Shown piece by piece: positions 31,511 through 39,528 of a stretch of DNA of 64,000 nt. The stretch spans positions 62,001 through 126,000 of the forward strand of contig JACKJE010000006.1 of the NCBI GenBank assembly GCA_020638135.1. Direction: 5' to 3'. Each line of letters begins with the position of its first letter. Positions within the stretch are counted from its first letter, which is position 1. The position numbers and the translations under genes are program-made. The DNA is from Methylobacteriaceae bacterium. Its GTDB lineage: Bacteria > Pseudomonadota > Alphaproteobacteria > Rhizobiales > Beijerinckiaceae. The notes beneath the pieces were generated by a model, which saw only the letters and a program-made list of their open reading frames with translations, was not told the origin of the DNA and did no database searches.

Positions 31511-31930
31511 ATGTCGAAGTCGAGCAAGAACTTCGGCAAGAAGAAATATGCGTCGCCTCCGGTCCTGAACGCGCCCGCCGGATTGCCGAAGACCGTCGCG
31601 GTCCCGCCTGCAAAGCGCAAGATGTCGATGACGGTCGGGCTCGTCTCGCTCGGCGCGGCGGCGCTGGCCGGCGGCGTGTGGCTGGAGGCGCGGCAAACGC
31701 GCATCCGCGCCGAGGAATGCCGCGCGGAAGCAGCGCGCCGGGGTCTGCCGCCGGACAATTGCCCGTCTGCGCGCAGCTCCGGCGGCTCGCACAGCAGTGG
31801 CCGCAGCTGGTATTCCTCGAGCGGATCGAGTTCGAGCCATTCGACATCCGACCATGGGGGATCGTCGACGTCGCACGGCCTGTTCGGCGGCTTCGGACAT
31901 GCCGGGCATGCGCATTCGGGCGGCTCCTGA
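31511..31930 (+). CDS. Membrane-anchored Ser/Gly/His-rich protein in the YjfM position
   Basis: A 139-residue protein with a basic N-terminus, one hydrophobic helix (about 40-58) and a low-complexity C-terminus of Ser, Gly and His ending GFGHAGHAHSGGS. Two Cys occur in EECRAEAARRGLPPDNC. It sits where yjfM (DUF1190) lies in E. coli, between DUF350 and the ATP-grasp gene, and shares the idea of a lipoprotein or anchored protein with a Ser-rich tail. Sequence alone does not prove homology. The His-rich tail might bind metal. Confidence 0.7.
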   Translation: MSKSSKNFGKKKYASPPVLNAPAGLPKTVAVPPAKRKMSMTVGLVSLGAAALAGGVWLEARQTRIRAEECRAEAARRGLPPDNCPSARSSGGSHSSGRSWYSSSGSSSSHSTSDHGGSSTSHGLFGGFGHAGHAHSGGS

Positions 31931-31932
31931 CC

Positions 31933-33090
31933 ATGCGGCGCGTCGCCAGCGAGCCACGTCCCGATTTCGCGAAATGCGCCGCGGATATCGGCTTCGATTT
32001 CGCCGTGATCGACGGCGAGCCCTATTGGGACGAGAGCGCGCGCTACGAATTCACGTTGCGCGAGATCGAGGAGGATCTCGAGGCGCCGACCGTCGATCTC
32101 GGCGCAATGTCGCTCGAACTCGTCGGCCGAGCCGTGCGCGACGAAACGATCCTGCGCAAGCTCGCGATTCCCGGCCATGCGTGGGATCTGATCGCGGACA
32201 GCTGGAAGCGCGGCGACGCAAGCCTCTATGGACGCTTCGATCTCGTCTACGACGGCGCGGGGCCGGCGAAACTGCTCGAATACAATGCGGACACGCCGAC
32301 CAGCCTGTTCGAAAGCGCGATCGTGCAATGGCGCTGGCTGCGCGATCTCGTCGATCGCGGGCAATTGCCGGCCGAAAGCGACCAGTTCAATTCGCTGCAC
32401 GAAAAACTGATCGCGCGTTGGCGCGCGTTGGTGCCCGGCGCCTTCCTGCATCTCGCCTGCATGCAGGAGAGCGTCGAGGATTCCGGCACGATCGCCTATC
32501 TCGCGGATTGCGCGATCCAGGCAGGGCTCGACACGCTGCAGATCGACATGGGCGACATCGGCTTCCTGATGGATCGCTTCGCCGACCGCGAGGATCGCGC
32601 CATCGAATTCCTGTTCAAGCTCTATCCCTGGGAATGGATGTTCGCCGACGAATTCGGCAAGTCGCCGGCCATGAAGATGACGCGCTTCTTCGAGCCGCCT
32701 TGGAAGATGCTGCTGTCCAACAAGGGGTGGCTGGCGCTGCTGTGGGAGGCGGAACCCAACCACCCCAATCTGCTGCCGGCGTTCTTCGAGAACGATTTTC
32801 GCGCCGATACGCTCGGCGATTCCTATGCGCGAAAACCGCTGCTGTCGCGCGAGGGCGCGAATGTCACGCTGTATCAAGGCGCGCATATTCTCGCGCGCAC
32901 GTCGGGCGATTACGGCGTCGAAGGCTATGTGCGCCAGGCGCTGCATCCGTTGCCGGATTTCGACGGTTTCCGGCCGGTGATCGGCTCGTGGCTCGTCGGC
33001 GACGAGGCGGCGGGCATCGGCATTCGCGAGGACACAAACGCGATCACGTCCAATCGCTCGCGCTATGTGCCGCACATTATCTTGGGGTGA
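31933..33090 (+). CDS. Glutathionylspermidine synthase-family ATP-grasp protein (YjfC-like)
   Basis: A 385-residue protein of the GSP synthetase C-terminal (ATP-grasp) family. Recognisable parts are YEFTLREIEEDLEAPT, LYGRFDLVYDGAGPAKLLEYNADTPTSLFE, NHPNLLPAFFE and KPLLSREGANV. E. coli YjfC and YgiC are of this type. They lack the amidase domain of true glutathionylspermidine synthase, as does this one, and the natural substrate is unknown. The ATG lies two bases after the preceding stop. The gene is last in the DUF350 set and is followed by a composite repeat. Confidence 0.88.
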   Translation: MRRVASEPRPDFAKCAADIGFDFAVIDGEPYWDESARYEFTLREIEEDLEAPTVDLGAMSLELVGRAVRDETILRKLAIPGHAWDLIADSWKRGDASLYGRFDLVYDGAGPAKLLEYNADTPTSLFESAIVQWRWLRDLVDRGQLPAESDQFNSLHEKLIARWRALVPGAFLHLACMQESVEDSGTIAYLADCAIQAGLDTLQIDMGDIGFLMDRFADREDRAIEFLFKLYPWEWMFADEFGKSPAMKMTRFFEPPWKMLLSNKGWLALLWEAEPNHPNLLPAFFENDFRADTLGDSYARKPLLSREGANVTLYQGAHILARTSGDYGVEGYVRQALHPLPDFDGFRPVIGSWLVGDEAAGIGIREDTNAITSNRSRYVPHIILG

Positions 33091-33092
33091 CT

Positions 33093-33224
33093 GGACCGCG
33101 AGCCTTCAGGCTCGCAAGGGTTTTGGCAACGGAAACTCTCGTGTCGTGGCCATGCTTCGAGACGGACGCTGCGCGTCCTCCTCAGCATGAGGGCCTTTTT
33201 CTGCGAGTCTGAAGGCTCGCGGTC
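33093..33224. repeat. Composite palindromic repeat (B-A-B)
   Basis: Inverted outer units, GGACCGCGAGCCTTCAGG (33093-33110) and GAAGGCTCGCGGTC (33211-33224), flank an inverted family-A core (about 33149-33193). Each outer unit is itself a hairpin, for example GCGAGCC-TTCA-GGCTCGC at 33098-33115. The same composite occurs at 52533-52784 with two A units. It lies between convergent genes. Confidence 0.75.
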
Positions 33225-33226
33225 AT

Positions 33227-33775
33227 TCACGCGAACGGCTCTTTCGCGCCCTCCGGCAGCGGCACTTCGAAGGCGTTGATGGTCATCGAGATCAAGCCGT
33301 AATAGCCGAGCACGCCGACGAGATCGACGAGGCCGCGCGGGCCGAGAATCCGTTCCGCGAATGCGTAGGTCCGATCCGACACGCGGCGCGTCGTCAGCAA
33401 TTCGCGCGCGAAATCGTAGACGGCTTTCTCGTCGTCTTTCGTCAGTTCAGGTTCTGCGCCGACGCGGATCCTTTCGACGGCGGTTTCATCGAGCCCCGCC
33501 CTGACGCCGATCGGCGCATGGACATGCCATTCGAAGCCCGCCTGCCAGTATGCGCCAGTCACGAGAATGGCGAGTTCCGACAGGCGCTGCGGCAGGCTCG
33601 TGCCGTAGCGGCAGAAAGCGCCGAGCGCTTGCGCGCGGTCAGCAAGCCCCGCGCTCGTCAGCCAGACGCGCAGCGGCCCTTCCACCTTTCCGCGCGGGCC
33701 GGATGAGATTTCGTCGTAGATGCGCTTCTGCTCGGCGTCGAGCGTCGCGGGATCGATGTCGGGCAGGCGGGGCAT
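33227..33775 (-). CDS. Carboxymuconolactone decarboxylase (AhpD-like) family protein
   Basis: A 182-residue protein with the CMD fold: LSELAILVTGAYWQAGFEWHVHAPIGVRAGL followed by AVYDFARELLTTRRVSDRTY. The position that holds the redox CXXC in AhpD-type members reads EWHVHAP here, so it is not a thiol peroxidase partner and is closer to the decarboxylase-like group. The substrate is unknown. The start at 33775 (MPRLPDIDPATLDAEQ) is preferred over 33832 because it begins the conserved region. Confidence 0.88.
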   Translation of the reverse strand: MPRLPDIDPATLDAEQKRIYDEISSGPRGKVEGPLRVWLTSAGLADRAQALGAFCRYGTSLPQRLSELAILVTGAYWQAGFEWHVHAPIGVRAGLDETAVERIRVGAEPELTKDDEKAVYDFARELLTTRRVSDRTYAFAERILGPRGLVDLVGVLGYYGLISMTINAFEVPLPEGAKEPFA

Positions 33776-33839
33776 GGCGAGCCTTTCGCATGTAGAGGCG
33801 CGCACCATATGATCGCACAGATGTGCGGCCAAGCGTGCG

Positions 33840-34718
33840 ATGACGGGAGCGGATATGTCGGCAGCGAGCGAGAACCACGAGGCGCAGCGGCTCTACTGGG
33901 ACGGCGCGGGCGGCGACAAATGGATCAAGCGCAGCGCCGATGTCGACGTGAATGCCGCGCCGGCGCAACGCGCCGCGATCGAGGCGGCTGAGATCGCCGC
34001 CGGCGCGCGCGTGCTCGACATCGGCTGCGGCTGCGGCGGTTCGGCGATCGCGCTCGCCGCGCAGGTCGGCGAAGCGGGCCGTATCCTCGCTGTCGACATT
34101 TCGCACGCGATGATCGCCGAGGCGCAGAAGGCGACGCGCGATCTCCGCCAGGTCGAATGCATGGTCGCCGACGCCGCGACGCACGATTTCGCGGATGAGA
34201 GTTTCGACCGCATGTTCTCGCGGTTCGGCGTGATGTTCTTCGGCGATCCCGCGGCCGCCTTTGCGCGCCTGCGCCCGGCGCTGAAGCCGCAGGGGCGGCT
34301 GACCTTCATATGCTGGCGGCCGCTGCCCGAGAATCCATGGATGCTGACGCCGCTCGCCGCGGTCTGCAAGCACGCGCCGCGCCCGCAGCGGCCGGGCCCC
34401 GAAGAGCCCGGTCCATTCTCGTTCGGCGATCCCGAGCGCGTTCGCCGCATTCTCACACAGGCCGGATTCGCCGCGCCTGAGTTCACGAAATTCGATTTCG
34501 ACATGGACCTTGCGGTCGGACGCGGGCTGGAGGCGGCGGTCGACACTGCCGCCAATGCGGGGGCCGCCGGCGCAGCGCTGACCGACCAGCCGGCGGACAT
34601 CCGCGCTGCGGCGATCGAGGAATTACGCAAGGAACTCGCGCCGCTGGAGCGCGACGGGCGGGTGATTCTGGGCGCTGCGGTGTGGATCGTCAGCGCTGTC
34701 CCGTCATTGCGAGCGTGA
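33840..34718 (+). CDS. Class I SAM-dependent methyltransferase
   Basis: This 292-residue methyltransferase has a canonical motif I, VLDIGCGCGGSAIALA, then ILAVDISHAMIAEAQ, FDRMFSRFGVMFFGDPAAAF and KPQGRLTFICWRPLPENPW. Such proteins are common in alphaproteobacteria and act on small molecules; the substrate is unknown. The start could also be the internal Met at 33855 (MSAASENHEAQRLYWD). The last residues, VPSLRA, and the stop come from a dispersed repeat, so the ancestral C-terminus was probably a few residues different. It is divergent from the CMD-family gene. Confidence 0.88.
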   Translation: MTGADMSAASENHEAQRLYWDGAGGDKWIKRSADVDVNAAPAQRAAIEAAEIAAGARVLDIGCGCGGSAIALAAQVGEAGRILAVDISHAMIAEAQKATRDLRQVECMVADAATHDFADESFDRMFSRFGVMFFGDPAAAFARLRPALKPQGRLTFICWRPLPENPWMLTPLAAVCKHAPRPQRPGPEEPGPFSFGDPERVRRILTQAGFAAPEFTKFDFDMDLAVGRGLEAAVDTAANAGAAGAALTDQPADIRAAAIEELRKELAPLERDGRVILGAAVWIVSAVPSLRA

Positions 34719-34828
34719 GCGACGCAATCCATCTACGGGGCTCCGCCGCCCGGGCGCAATTCGATCCGAGGCACAGCCACAATATCGGTGGATGGATAGC
34801 TTCGTCGTTGCACTCCTCGCAATGACGG
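34701..34828. repeat. Dispersed repeat with 13-bp inverted ends (family C)
   Basis: CCGTCATTGCGAG (34701-34713) and CTCGCAATGACGG (34816-34828) form perfect inverted termini of a 128-base element. It supplies the stop codon of the methyltransferase upstream. This CGTCATTGCGAG-type unit is widespread in bacterial intergenic DNA. Confidence 0.75.
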
Positions 34829-34850
34829 CTCAGGTCCGGCAATGCGCGCT

Positions 34851-35975
34851 TCACTCCGCCGGCACAGCGCTCAGCGGCGCGTAGTCGGTGTAGCCCTTGG
34901 CGCCGCCGCCGTAGAAGGTCGAGCGGTCGTAGGAGCGGAACTCCGCGCTGGCGCGGATCAGCTCCGGCAGGTCGGGATTGGAGATGAAGAACCGGCCGAA
35001 GGCTATGGCGTCGGCATGGCCCTTCCCCACAGTCGCCGTTGCGGAATCCGTCCTGAAATTGCCTGATGTAATCAGTGTTCCCCGCCACAGCGGACGCACG
35101 GTCTCGCAGCCCGAGGGCACGTCCTGATGATCGACCTCGCGCTGGCCGGCGCCCGAGGCGCGCGGCTCGATCAGATGCAGGTAGGCGAGGCCGAGCTTGT
35201 TCAGTTCGCCGATCACGTAGGTATAGAGCGGCATCGGATCGTCCTCGCCGGAATCGTTGGCGCGGCCATAGGGCGACAGCCTGATCCCAACCCGGTCCGC
35301 GCCGATCGCGTCGACGGCGGCTCTGGTCGCCTCCAGCATCAAGCGGGCGCGGTTCTCGATCGAACCGCCATAGGCGTCCGTGCGCTTGTTCGAGCGCGAC
35401 TGCAGGAATTGCTCGAGCAGATAGCCGTTGGCGCCATGGATCTCGACGCCGTCGAAACCGGCGGCGATCGCGTTGCGCGCGGCCTGCCCGTAGGCGGCGA
35501 CAATGCCGGGAAGCTCCGAAGTTTCCAGCGCGCGCGGCGTCTCGAAGGGGTGCGGCTTGAGATCAGCGCCCAAGACCATGCCGGAGGAGGGCGGGATGGC
35601 GGAGGGCGCCTGCGGCAGGCCGCCGTCGGGCTGCAACGAGGAGTGCGAGATGCGCCCGCCGTGCCAGAGCTGCAGGAAGGCGACGCCGCCCTTGGCGTGA
35701 ATGGCTGACGTGACCAGCTTCCAGCCGGCGACCTGCGCATCCGAATAAATACCCGGCACGTTGGGGCCGGCCGTGCCGCTCGCCAGCACCGGCGTGGCTT
35801 CGCAGATGATCAGGCCGCCCTTCGAGGCGCGCTGGCCGTAATATTCGGCGTTCATCGCATTCGGCGCGTTGGTTCCCGGCGTCGCGCGCATGCGGGTCAG
35901 CGGCGCCATGACGACGCGGTGGGCGAGCGTGTGGCGGCCGAGCTTTAGTGGCGCGAACAGGCTTTCGGTGGACAT
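34851..35975 (-). CDS. Alkene reductase of the Old Yellow Enzyme family (NemA-like)
   Basis: A 374-residue FMN-dependent barrel with MAPLTRMRATPGTNAPN, LWHGGRISHSSLQPDG, the substrate-binding HGANGYLLEQF (catalytic His and Asn), SRSNKRTDAYGGSIENRARL and the late flavin-binding FGRFFISNPDL. These match N-ethylmaleimide reductase. It reduces activated alkenes, nitroesters or quinone-like electrophiles with NADPH. It stands alone between a repeat element and a CpxP-like gene. Confidence 0.94.
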   Translation of the reverse strand: MSTESLFAPLKLGRHTLAHRVVMAPLTRMRATPGTNAPNAMNAEYYGQRASKGGLIICEATPVLASGTAGPNVPGIYSDAQVAGWKLVTSAIHAKGGVAFLQLWHGGRISHSSLQPDGGLPQAPSAIPPSSGMVLGADLKPHPFETPRALETSELPGIVAAYGQAARNAIAAGFDGVEIHGANGYLLEQFLQSRSNKRTDAYGGSIENRARLMLEATRAAVDAIGADRVGIRLSPYGRANDSGEDDPMPLYTYVIGELNKLGLAYLHLIEPRASGAGQREVDHQDVPSGCETVRPLWRGTLITSGNFRTDSATATVGKGHADAIAFGRFFISNPDLPELIRASAEFRSYDRSTFYGGGAKGYTDYAPLSAVPAE

Positions 35976-36044
35976 GAAACGGCGATCCTCGATCTTGGTC
36001 TGATCGCGCGATCTAACCCGAACCGCCCGCCGAGCGGAAGCGTT

Positions 36045-36524
36045 TCAGTTGTCGCGACGACCGCGCCGCCGTTCGCCGCGCCGCTCGCGGAACGCGTCCC
36101 ACGATGCCTTCTGCTGGTCGGACAGGCCGGCATAGAAGGCCTCGAGCGGGGCGCGGGTCGCCTTGAAGCCCGCGAGCTGCGCCTCGAGCCGCTTCTGGCG
36201 CCAGTCGAGCCGGCCCTTGAAGGTCGTCAGATCGGGCTTGGGCGAGCACTGGGCGGTGCGCGAATCCTCGCGCGCCTTGACGCGCGCCTCCTGCCAGGCG
36301 CGAAGCAGGTCCTTCTGCTTCTGATCGAGGTTGAGGCGGTCGCTCAGGCGCTCGGCGTAGCGACCCCAGGCCTGCGCCGGCTTCATCGCGCCGCACAGCC
36401 GCTCGATCATGCGCGCGCCGCGCCCGCCGCTCGCAGGCGTGGTCTGGGCGGATTGCGCCTGAGCCTGCGCGCCGGCGAGAAGGGCGAAAGACAGGATGGC
36501 GGCGGCGGGGAAATGACGTTTCAT
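36045..36524 (-). CDS. Spy/CpxP-like LTXXQ-motif periplasmic protein
   Basis: A 159-residue secreted protein with a signal peptide (about 1-25, ending GAQAQAQS). It has two LTXXQ-like stretches: LSDRLNLDQKQKDLLRAWQEA and a later FYAGLSDQQKASWDAFRER. The fold of this family is a helical hairpin chaperone or stress sensor in the periplasm. Two Cys (LCGAMK and TAQCSPK) may form a disulfide. The tail is very Arg-rich (RRGERRRGRRDN). The start at 36524 (MKRHFPAAAILSF) gives a normal signal peptide. Confidence 0.85.
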   Translation of the reverse strand: MKRHFPAAAILSFALLAGAQAQAQSAQTTPASGGRGARMIERLCGAMKPAQAWGRYAERLSDRLNLDQKQKDLLRAWQEARVKAREDSRTAQCSPKPDLTTFKGRLDWRQKRLEAQLAGFKATRAPLEAFYAGLSDQQKASWDAFRERRGERRRGRRDN

Positions 36525-36604
36525 GCGTACAGGCTCCGGTCGCGCGCGGAGCGAATCCGCCGCGCGACAAGACAAGCATCCGCCCGCGCGAAAACTCAAG
36601 TGCG

Positions 36605-36637
36605 CAAAACAAAAAGGGCCGCGCGGGGCGGCCCTTT
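36605..36637 (-). terminator. Intrinsic terminator of rpmB
   Basis: AAAGGGCCGC (36613-36622) pairs with GCGGCCCTTT (36628-36637). On the reverse strand the stem is followed by TTTTTGTTTTG. It lies 20 bases after the rpmB stop. Confidence 0.92.
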
Positions 36638-36657
36638 CGAATTCCGGAACGGAAAAA

Positions 36658-36948
36658 TCAGGCGCTGGCGGCCTGCTTCTTCGCGATTTCGCGCTTCAGC
36701 GCGCGGGCGCCGATCGACAGCTCCTCGTCGCGCGCCTTGAGCAGGAAGGCGTCGATGCCGCCGCGATGCTCGACCGAGCGGAGGGCCGCTGCGGCGATGC
36801 GCAGGCGCACCGGGCGCTGCAGGGCTTCGGACATCAGCGTGACGTTGCACAGGTTCGGCAGGAAGCGCGTGCGCGTCTTGCGGTTCGAGTGGCTGACGAG
36901 GTTGCCGGTCTGGACGGCCTTGCCGGTCAGTTCGCAGCGGCGGGACAT
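36658..36948 (-). CDS. rpmB: 50S ribosomal protein L28
   Basis: A 96-residue basic protein beginning MSRRCELTGKAVQTGNLVSH, then NRKTRTRFLPNLCNVTLMSEAL, typical alphaproteobacterial L28. The start at 36948 is fixed by this conserved N-terminus. It is monocistronic with its own terminator and a 277-base upstream stretch (36949-37225) in which I see only short dyads and no gene. Confidence 0.97.
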   Translation of the reverse strand: MSRRCELTGKAVQTGNLVSHSNRKTRTRFLPNLCNVTLMSEALQRPVRLRIAAAALRSVEHRGGIDAFLLKARDEELSIGARALKREIAKKQAASA

Positions 36949-37225
36949 GGGTTGCTCCGTAATCTCAGGTCGTCCCGGCCGGGCCGGGGTGAAAGCTCTT
37001 GTCCTCGCGCGCTGTGCGGGCGGCGGGCCAGACCATGAAAGCATGGAAAAGCCTTCGGCGGCCGAAGCCGCCGAAAAGGATGCGTCGCTATAAGGGAGCG
37101 GGCGGGCCCCGTCAAGGCGAAGGAGGCCCGATGCGCCCCGTGCGGGCGAGCACATCGGCCGGAAAAGGACGCCGCTACTCTCCAATCATCGCCAAACAAC
37201 AGGGCGAAACAAACAGGAGAGAGAC

Positions 37226-37507
37226 ATGACCCGCACTCGCAAGTTCATCACCGCCTCGATCGCCGCCCTGACCCTGGCCGGCGCCGTTTCGGCCACCGCG
37301 ACGCCCGCCGCCGCGTGGGGCAAGTACCATCATCATCATGGCGGCTGGGGCTGGGGCCCTGGCGTTGCGCTCGGCATCGGCGCCCTGACGGTCGGCGCGC
37401 TCGCCGCCTCGTCCGCCTACGATTACGACACCTGCGTCGTCCGCCAGCGCGTCTACGACGACTGGGGCCGCTTCCGTGGCTATCACCGCGTCCGCGTGGC
37501 CTGCTGA
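37226..37507 (+). CDS. Small secreted His/Gly/Trp-rich protein
   Basis: A 93-residue precursor with a signal peptide (about 1-30, ending TPAAAWG). It is followed by HHHHGGWGWGPGVALGIGALT, a hydrophobic Gly/Ala helix, and a C-terminus with two Cys (DTCVVRQRVYDDWGRF and the last residue). Short proteins of this form with a Tyr/Arg-rich end are common in Rhizobiales, without known function. GGAGAG lies upstream of the ATG and a clear terminator follows. A cell-envelope location is likely. Confidence 0.8.
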   Translation: MTRTRKFITASIAALTLAGAVSATATPAAAWGKYHHHHGGWGWGPGVALGIGALTVGALAASSAYDYDTCVVRQRVYDDWGRFRGYHRVRVAC

Positions 37508-37538
37508 GCCGAAATCGAAATTTCGATCTCCTGAAGGG

Positions 37539-37565
37539 CCCTCGCCGGAAACGGCGGGGGTTTTT
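37539..37565 (+). terminator. Intrinsic terminator after the His-rich gene
   Basis: CCCTCGCCG (37539-37547), GAAA loop, CGGCGGGGG (37552-37560), then TTTTT. The stem is 9 bp with one G-T pair. Confidence 0.9.
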
Positions 37566-37578
37566 CAGTTTTGGAGCC

Positions 37579-38649
37579 TCACTCGGCCTGCGCCGCCATC
37601 AGCTTCGCCTGATGATCGGTAATCAGCGCATCCACGATCTCGTCGAGGTCGCCCTCCATCACCTTGTCGAGCTTGTAGAGGGTCAGGTTGATCCGATGGT
37701 CCGTCACCCGCCCCTGCGGGAAGTTATAGGTGCGGATTCGCTCGGAGCGGTCGCCGGAGCCGACCATGGCCTTGCGGTCGGCGGCGCGTTCGCTGTCGCG
37801 CGATTGCAGCTGCTGGTCGTAGAGCCGCGCGCGCAGAATGCTCATGGCCTTGGCGCGGTTGCGGTGCTGCGAGCGTTCTTCCTGCATCATCACGACGATG
37901 CCGGTCGGGATGTGGGTGATGCGGATCGCCGATTCCGTCTTGTTGACGTGCTGGCCGCCGGCGCCGCCGGAGCGCAGCGTGTCGATGCGCAGATCGGCTT
38001 CGTTGATGGCGACGTCGACTTCTTCCACCTCCGGCAGGACGGCGACCGTGGCTGCCGACGTGTGGATGCGTCCTTGCGTCTCCGTCGCCGGCACGCGCTG
38101 CACGCGATGGACGCCGGATTCGAATTTCATCCTCGCGAAAACGCCCTTGCCGGAAATCTCGGCGATGATTTCCTTGTAGCCGCCCATCGTGCCTTCGCTG
38201 GCCGAGACGAGTTCGGCCTTCCAGCCGTGCGCCTCGGCATAGCGGACGTACATGCGGAAGAGATCGCCGGCGAAGAGCGCGGCCTCGTCGCCGCCCGTGC
38301 CGGCGCGGATTTCGACGATGGCGCTCTTTTCGTCGTCGGCGTCCTTGGGCAGGAGCGCGATGGCCAAGTCCTTCTCGGCCTTTTCCAGCCGCTCGCCGGC
38401 CCCCGTGCGTTCAGCCTCGGCAAGCTCCCGCATTTCGCGGTCGAGAGCCGGGTCGGCCAGCATGGCGTCGAGGCCGGAAACCTCGTCGGCGACGCCGCGA
38501 TACATGCGGATGGCGACGACCACGTCCTCCAGCGCGGACAATTCGCGGGAGAGCGCCACATAGGTCGCGCCATCGGCGCCCTCGGCGAGTTTGGCGCCGA
38601 TCTCGTCGTGGCGGCGCAGGATGACGTCGAGGCGTTCTGAGGGGATCAT
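37579..38649 (-). CDS. prfA: Peptide chain release factor 1
   Basis: A 356-residue release factor with the catalytic GGQ loop in LRSGGAGGQHVNKTESAIRI (about residue 234) and the VRIGTGGDEA-like segment EIRAGTGGDEAALFAGDLFRMY. The PxT-type tripeptide anticodon region lies in VPATETQGRIHTS. It ends translation at UAA and UAG. In rhizobia prfA usually follows ptsP and is followed by prmC. Here an opposite-strand gene separates it from ptsP and prmC is absent. Confidence 0.97.
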   Translation of the reverse strand: MIPSERLDVILRRHDEIGAKLAEGADGATYVALSRELSALEDVVVAIRMYRGVADEVSGLDAMLADPALDREMRELAEAERTGAGERLEKAEKDLAIALLPKDADDEKSAIVEIRAGTGGDEAALFAGDLFRMYVRYAEAHGWKAELVSASEGTMGGYKEIIAEISGKGVFARMKFESGVHRVQRVPATETQGRIHTSAATVAVLPEVEEVDVAINEADLRIDTLRSGGAGGQHVNKTESAIRITHIPTGIVVMMQEERSQHRNRAKAMSILRARLYDQQLQSRDSERAADRKAMVGSGDRSERIRTYNFPQGRVTDHRINLTLYKLDKVMEGDLDEIVDALITDHQAKLMAAQAE

Positions 38650-38760
38650 CGATCTGGAAGCGTCATGCGCCGGAGCAGGCTCCGGCCGATTTGATCGTCG
38701 GTATTGACCGGGACAGGCCGGACTGCAAGTGCTCGAATGCTATCGCGGGGGAAATAGCCA

Positions 38761-39507
38761 ATGATGCGGGCGTTCGTCTCTATCCTCTTTCTGGGTCTTG
38801 CGCTGGCGCCGGCCGACGCTGCGGACCGCACGATTACGGTCGATGGCGAGGCCTGTTCGTTCAAGGTGCGGTTCGATCCCGGCAAGTTCAGCGAGAAGCA
38901 GGTCCGCGACACTGCCGGCGCAATCCTCGGAAGCGTCCTGCCCTATCCTGATTTCGCGGTTCATCCGACTACCGACACGCTGACGCCGGAAATCGTCGCC
39001 GCCGATCAGGCGGCGTGCCAGCAGTCGATCGGCCGCTCGCGCGGGCTCGACCTTATGGACATTCCGGGTCTGGCGGAGTTCCGCGCCCGCAAGACCGACC
39101 AGACCGTCGACACCTGCGCCTTCGAGGCGATCAAGGGCCGGGCGCTCGTTCCCGGCGCCAATCCGAAGATATTGCTCGAACATGCGGCTTCGGCAAAAGC
39201 CTGCGGCCATTTCGTTCCCGCGCTCGAGAATCGTGCGGGCCTGCGCGCATTCTGGCGCGAGCTCGTCGGCAAGCGCTGCGTCGACAATTCCGATCCGGCG
39301 CGCTGCCGCAAGGATTCGCTTGCGCTCGAACAGAAGCCGGACGCGGACGAGCTGATCCGCAGGGATGTGATCGGTTTCGACTGGACGAATTGCGCGATCG
39401 AGTTTCTGACGCTCAATCAGGAGCGGGAACGCGACGAGGCGACACGCGAAGCGTTGCAGAAAGAATTCATGCGCCGCTTCAGGACCAAGGCGAATTGCGA
39501 CGATTGA
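38761..39507 (+). CDS. Secreted Cys-containing hypothetical protein
   Basis: A 248-residue protein with a signal peptide (about 1-20, ending ADAADR). The mature part has about eight Cys, including EACSFKVRF, CQQSIGR, TCAFEAIK, ACGHF, RCVDNSDPARCRK and the final ANCDD. Several disulfides in the periplasm are therefore likely. No family is recognised. The gene lies on the opposite strand between prfA and ptsP, genes that are adjacent in many relatives, so it looks like an insertion. GC and codon use look similar to neighbours, giving no sign of recent transfer. Confidence 0.75.
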   Translation: MMRAFVSILFLGLALAPADAADRTITVDGEACSFKVRFDPGKFSEKQVRDTAGAILGSVLPYPDFAVHPTTDTLTPEIVAADQAACQQSIGRSRGLDLMDIPGLAEFRARKTDQTVDTCAFEAIKGRALVPGANPKILLEHAASAKACGHFVPALENRAGLRAFWRELVGKRCVDNSDPARCRKDSLALEQKPDADELIRRDVIGFDWTNCAIEFLTLNQERERDEATREALQKEFMRRFRTKANCDD

Positions 39508-39528
39508 AGGCGCGCGGCCGACGCGACG

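Noticed and set aside
31933..33090. True bifunctional glutathionylspermidine synthetase/amidase
   Set aside because: The protein is only about 385 residues and lacks the N-terminal CHAP amidase domain.
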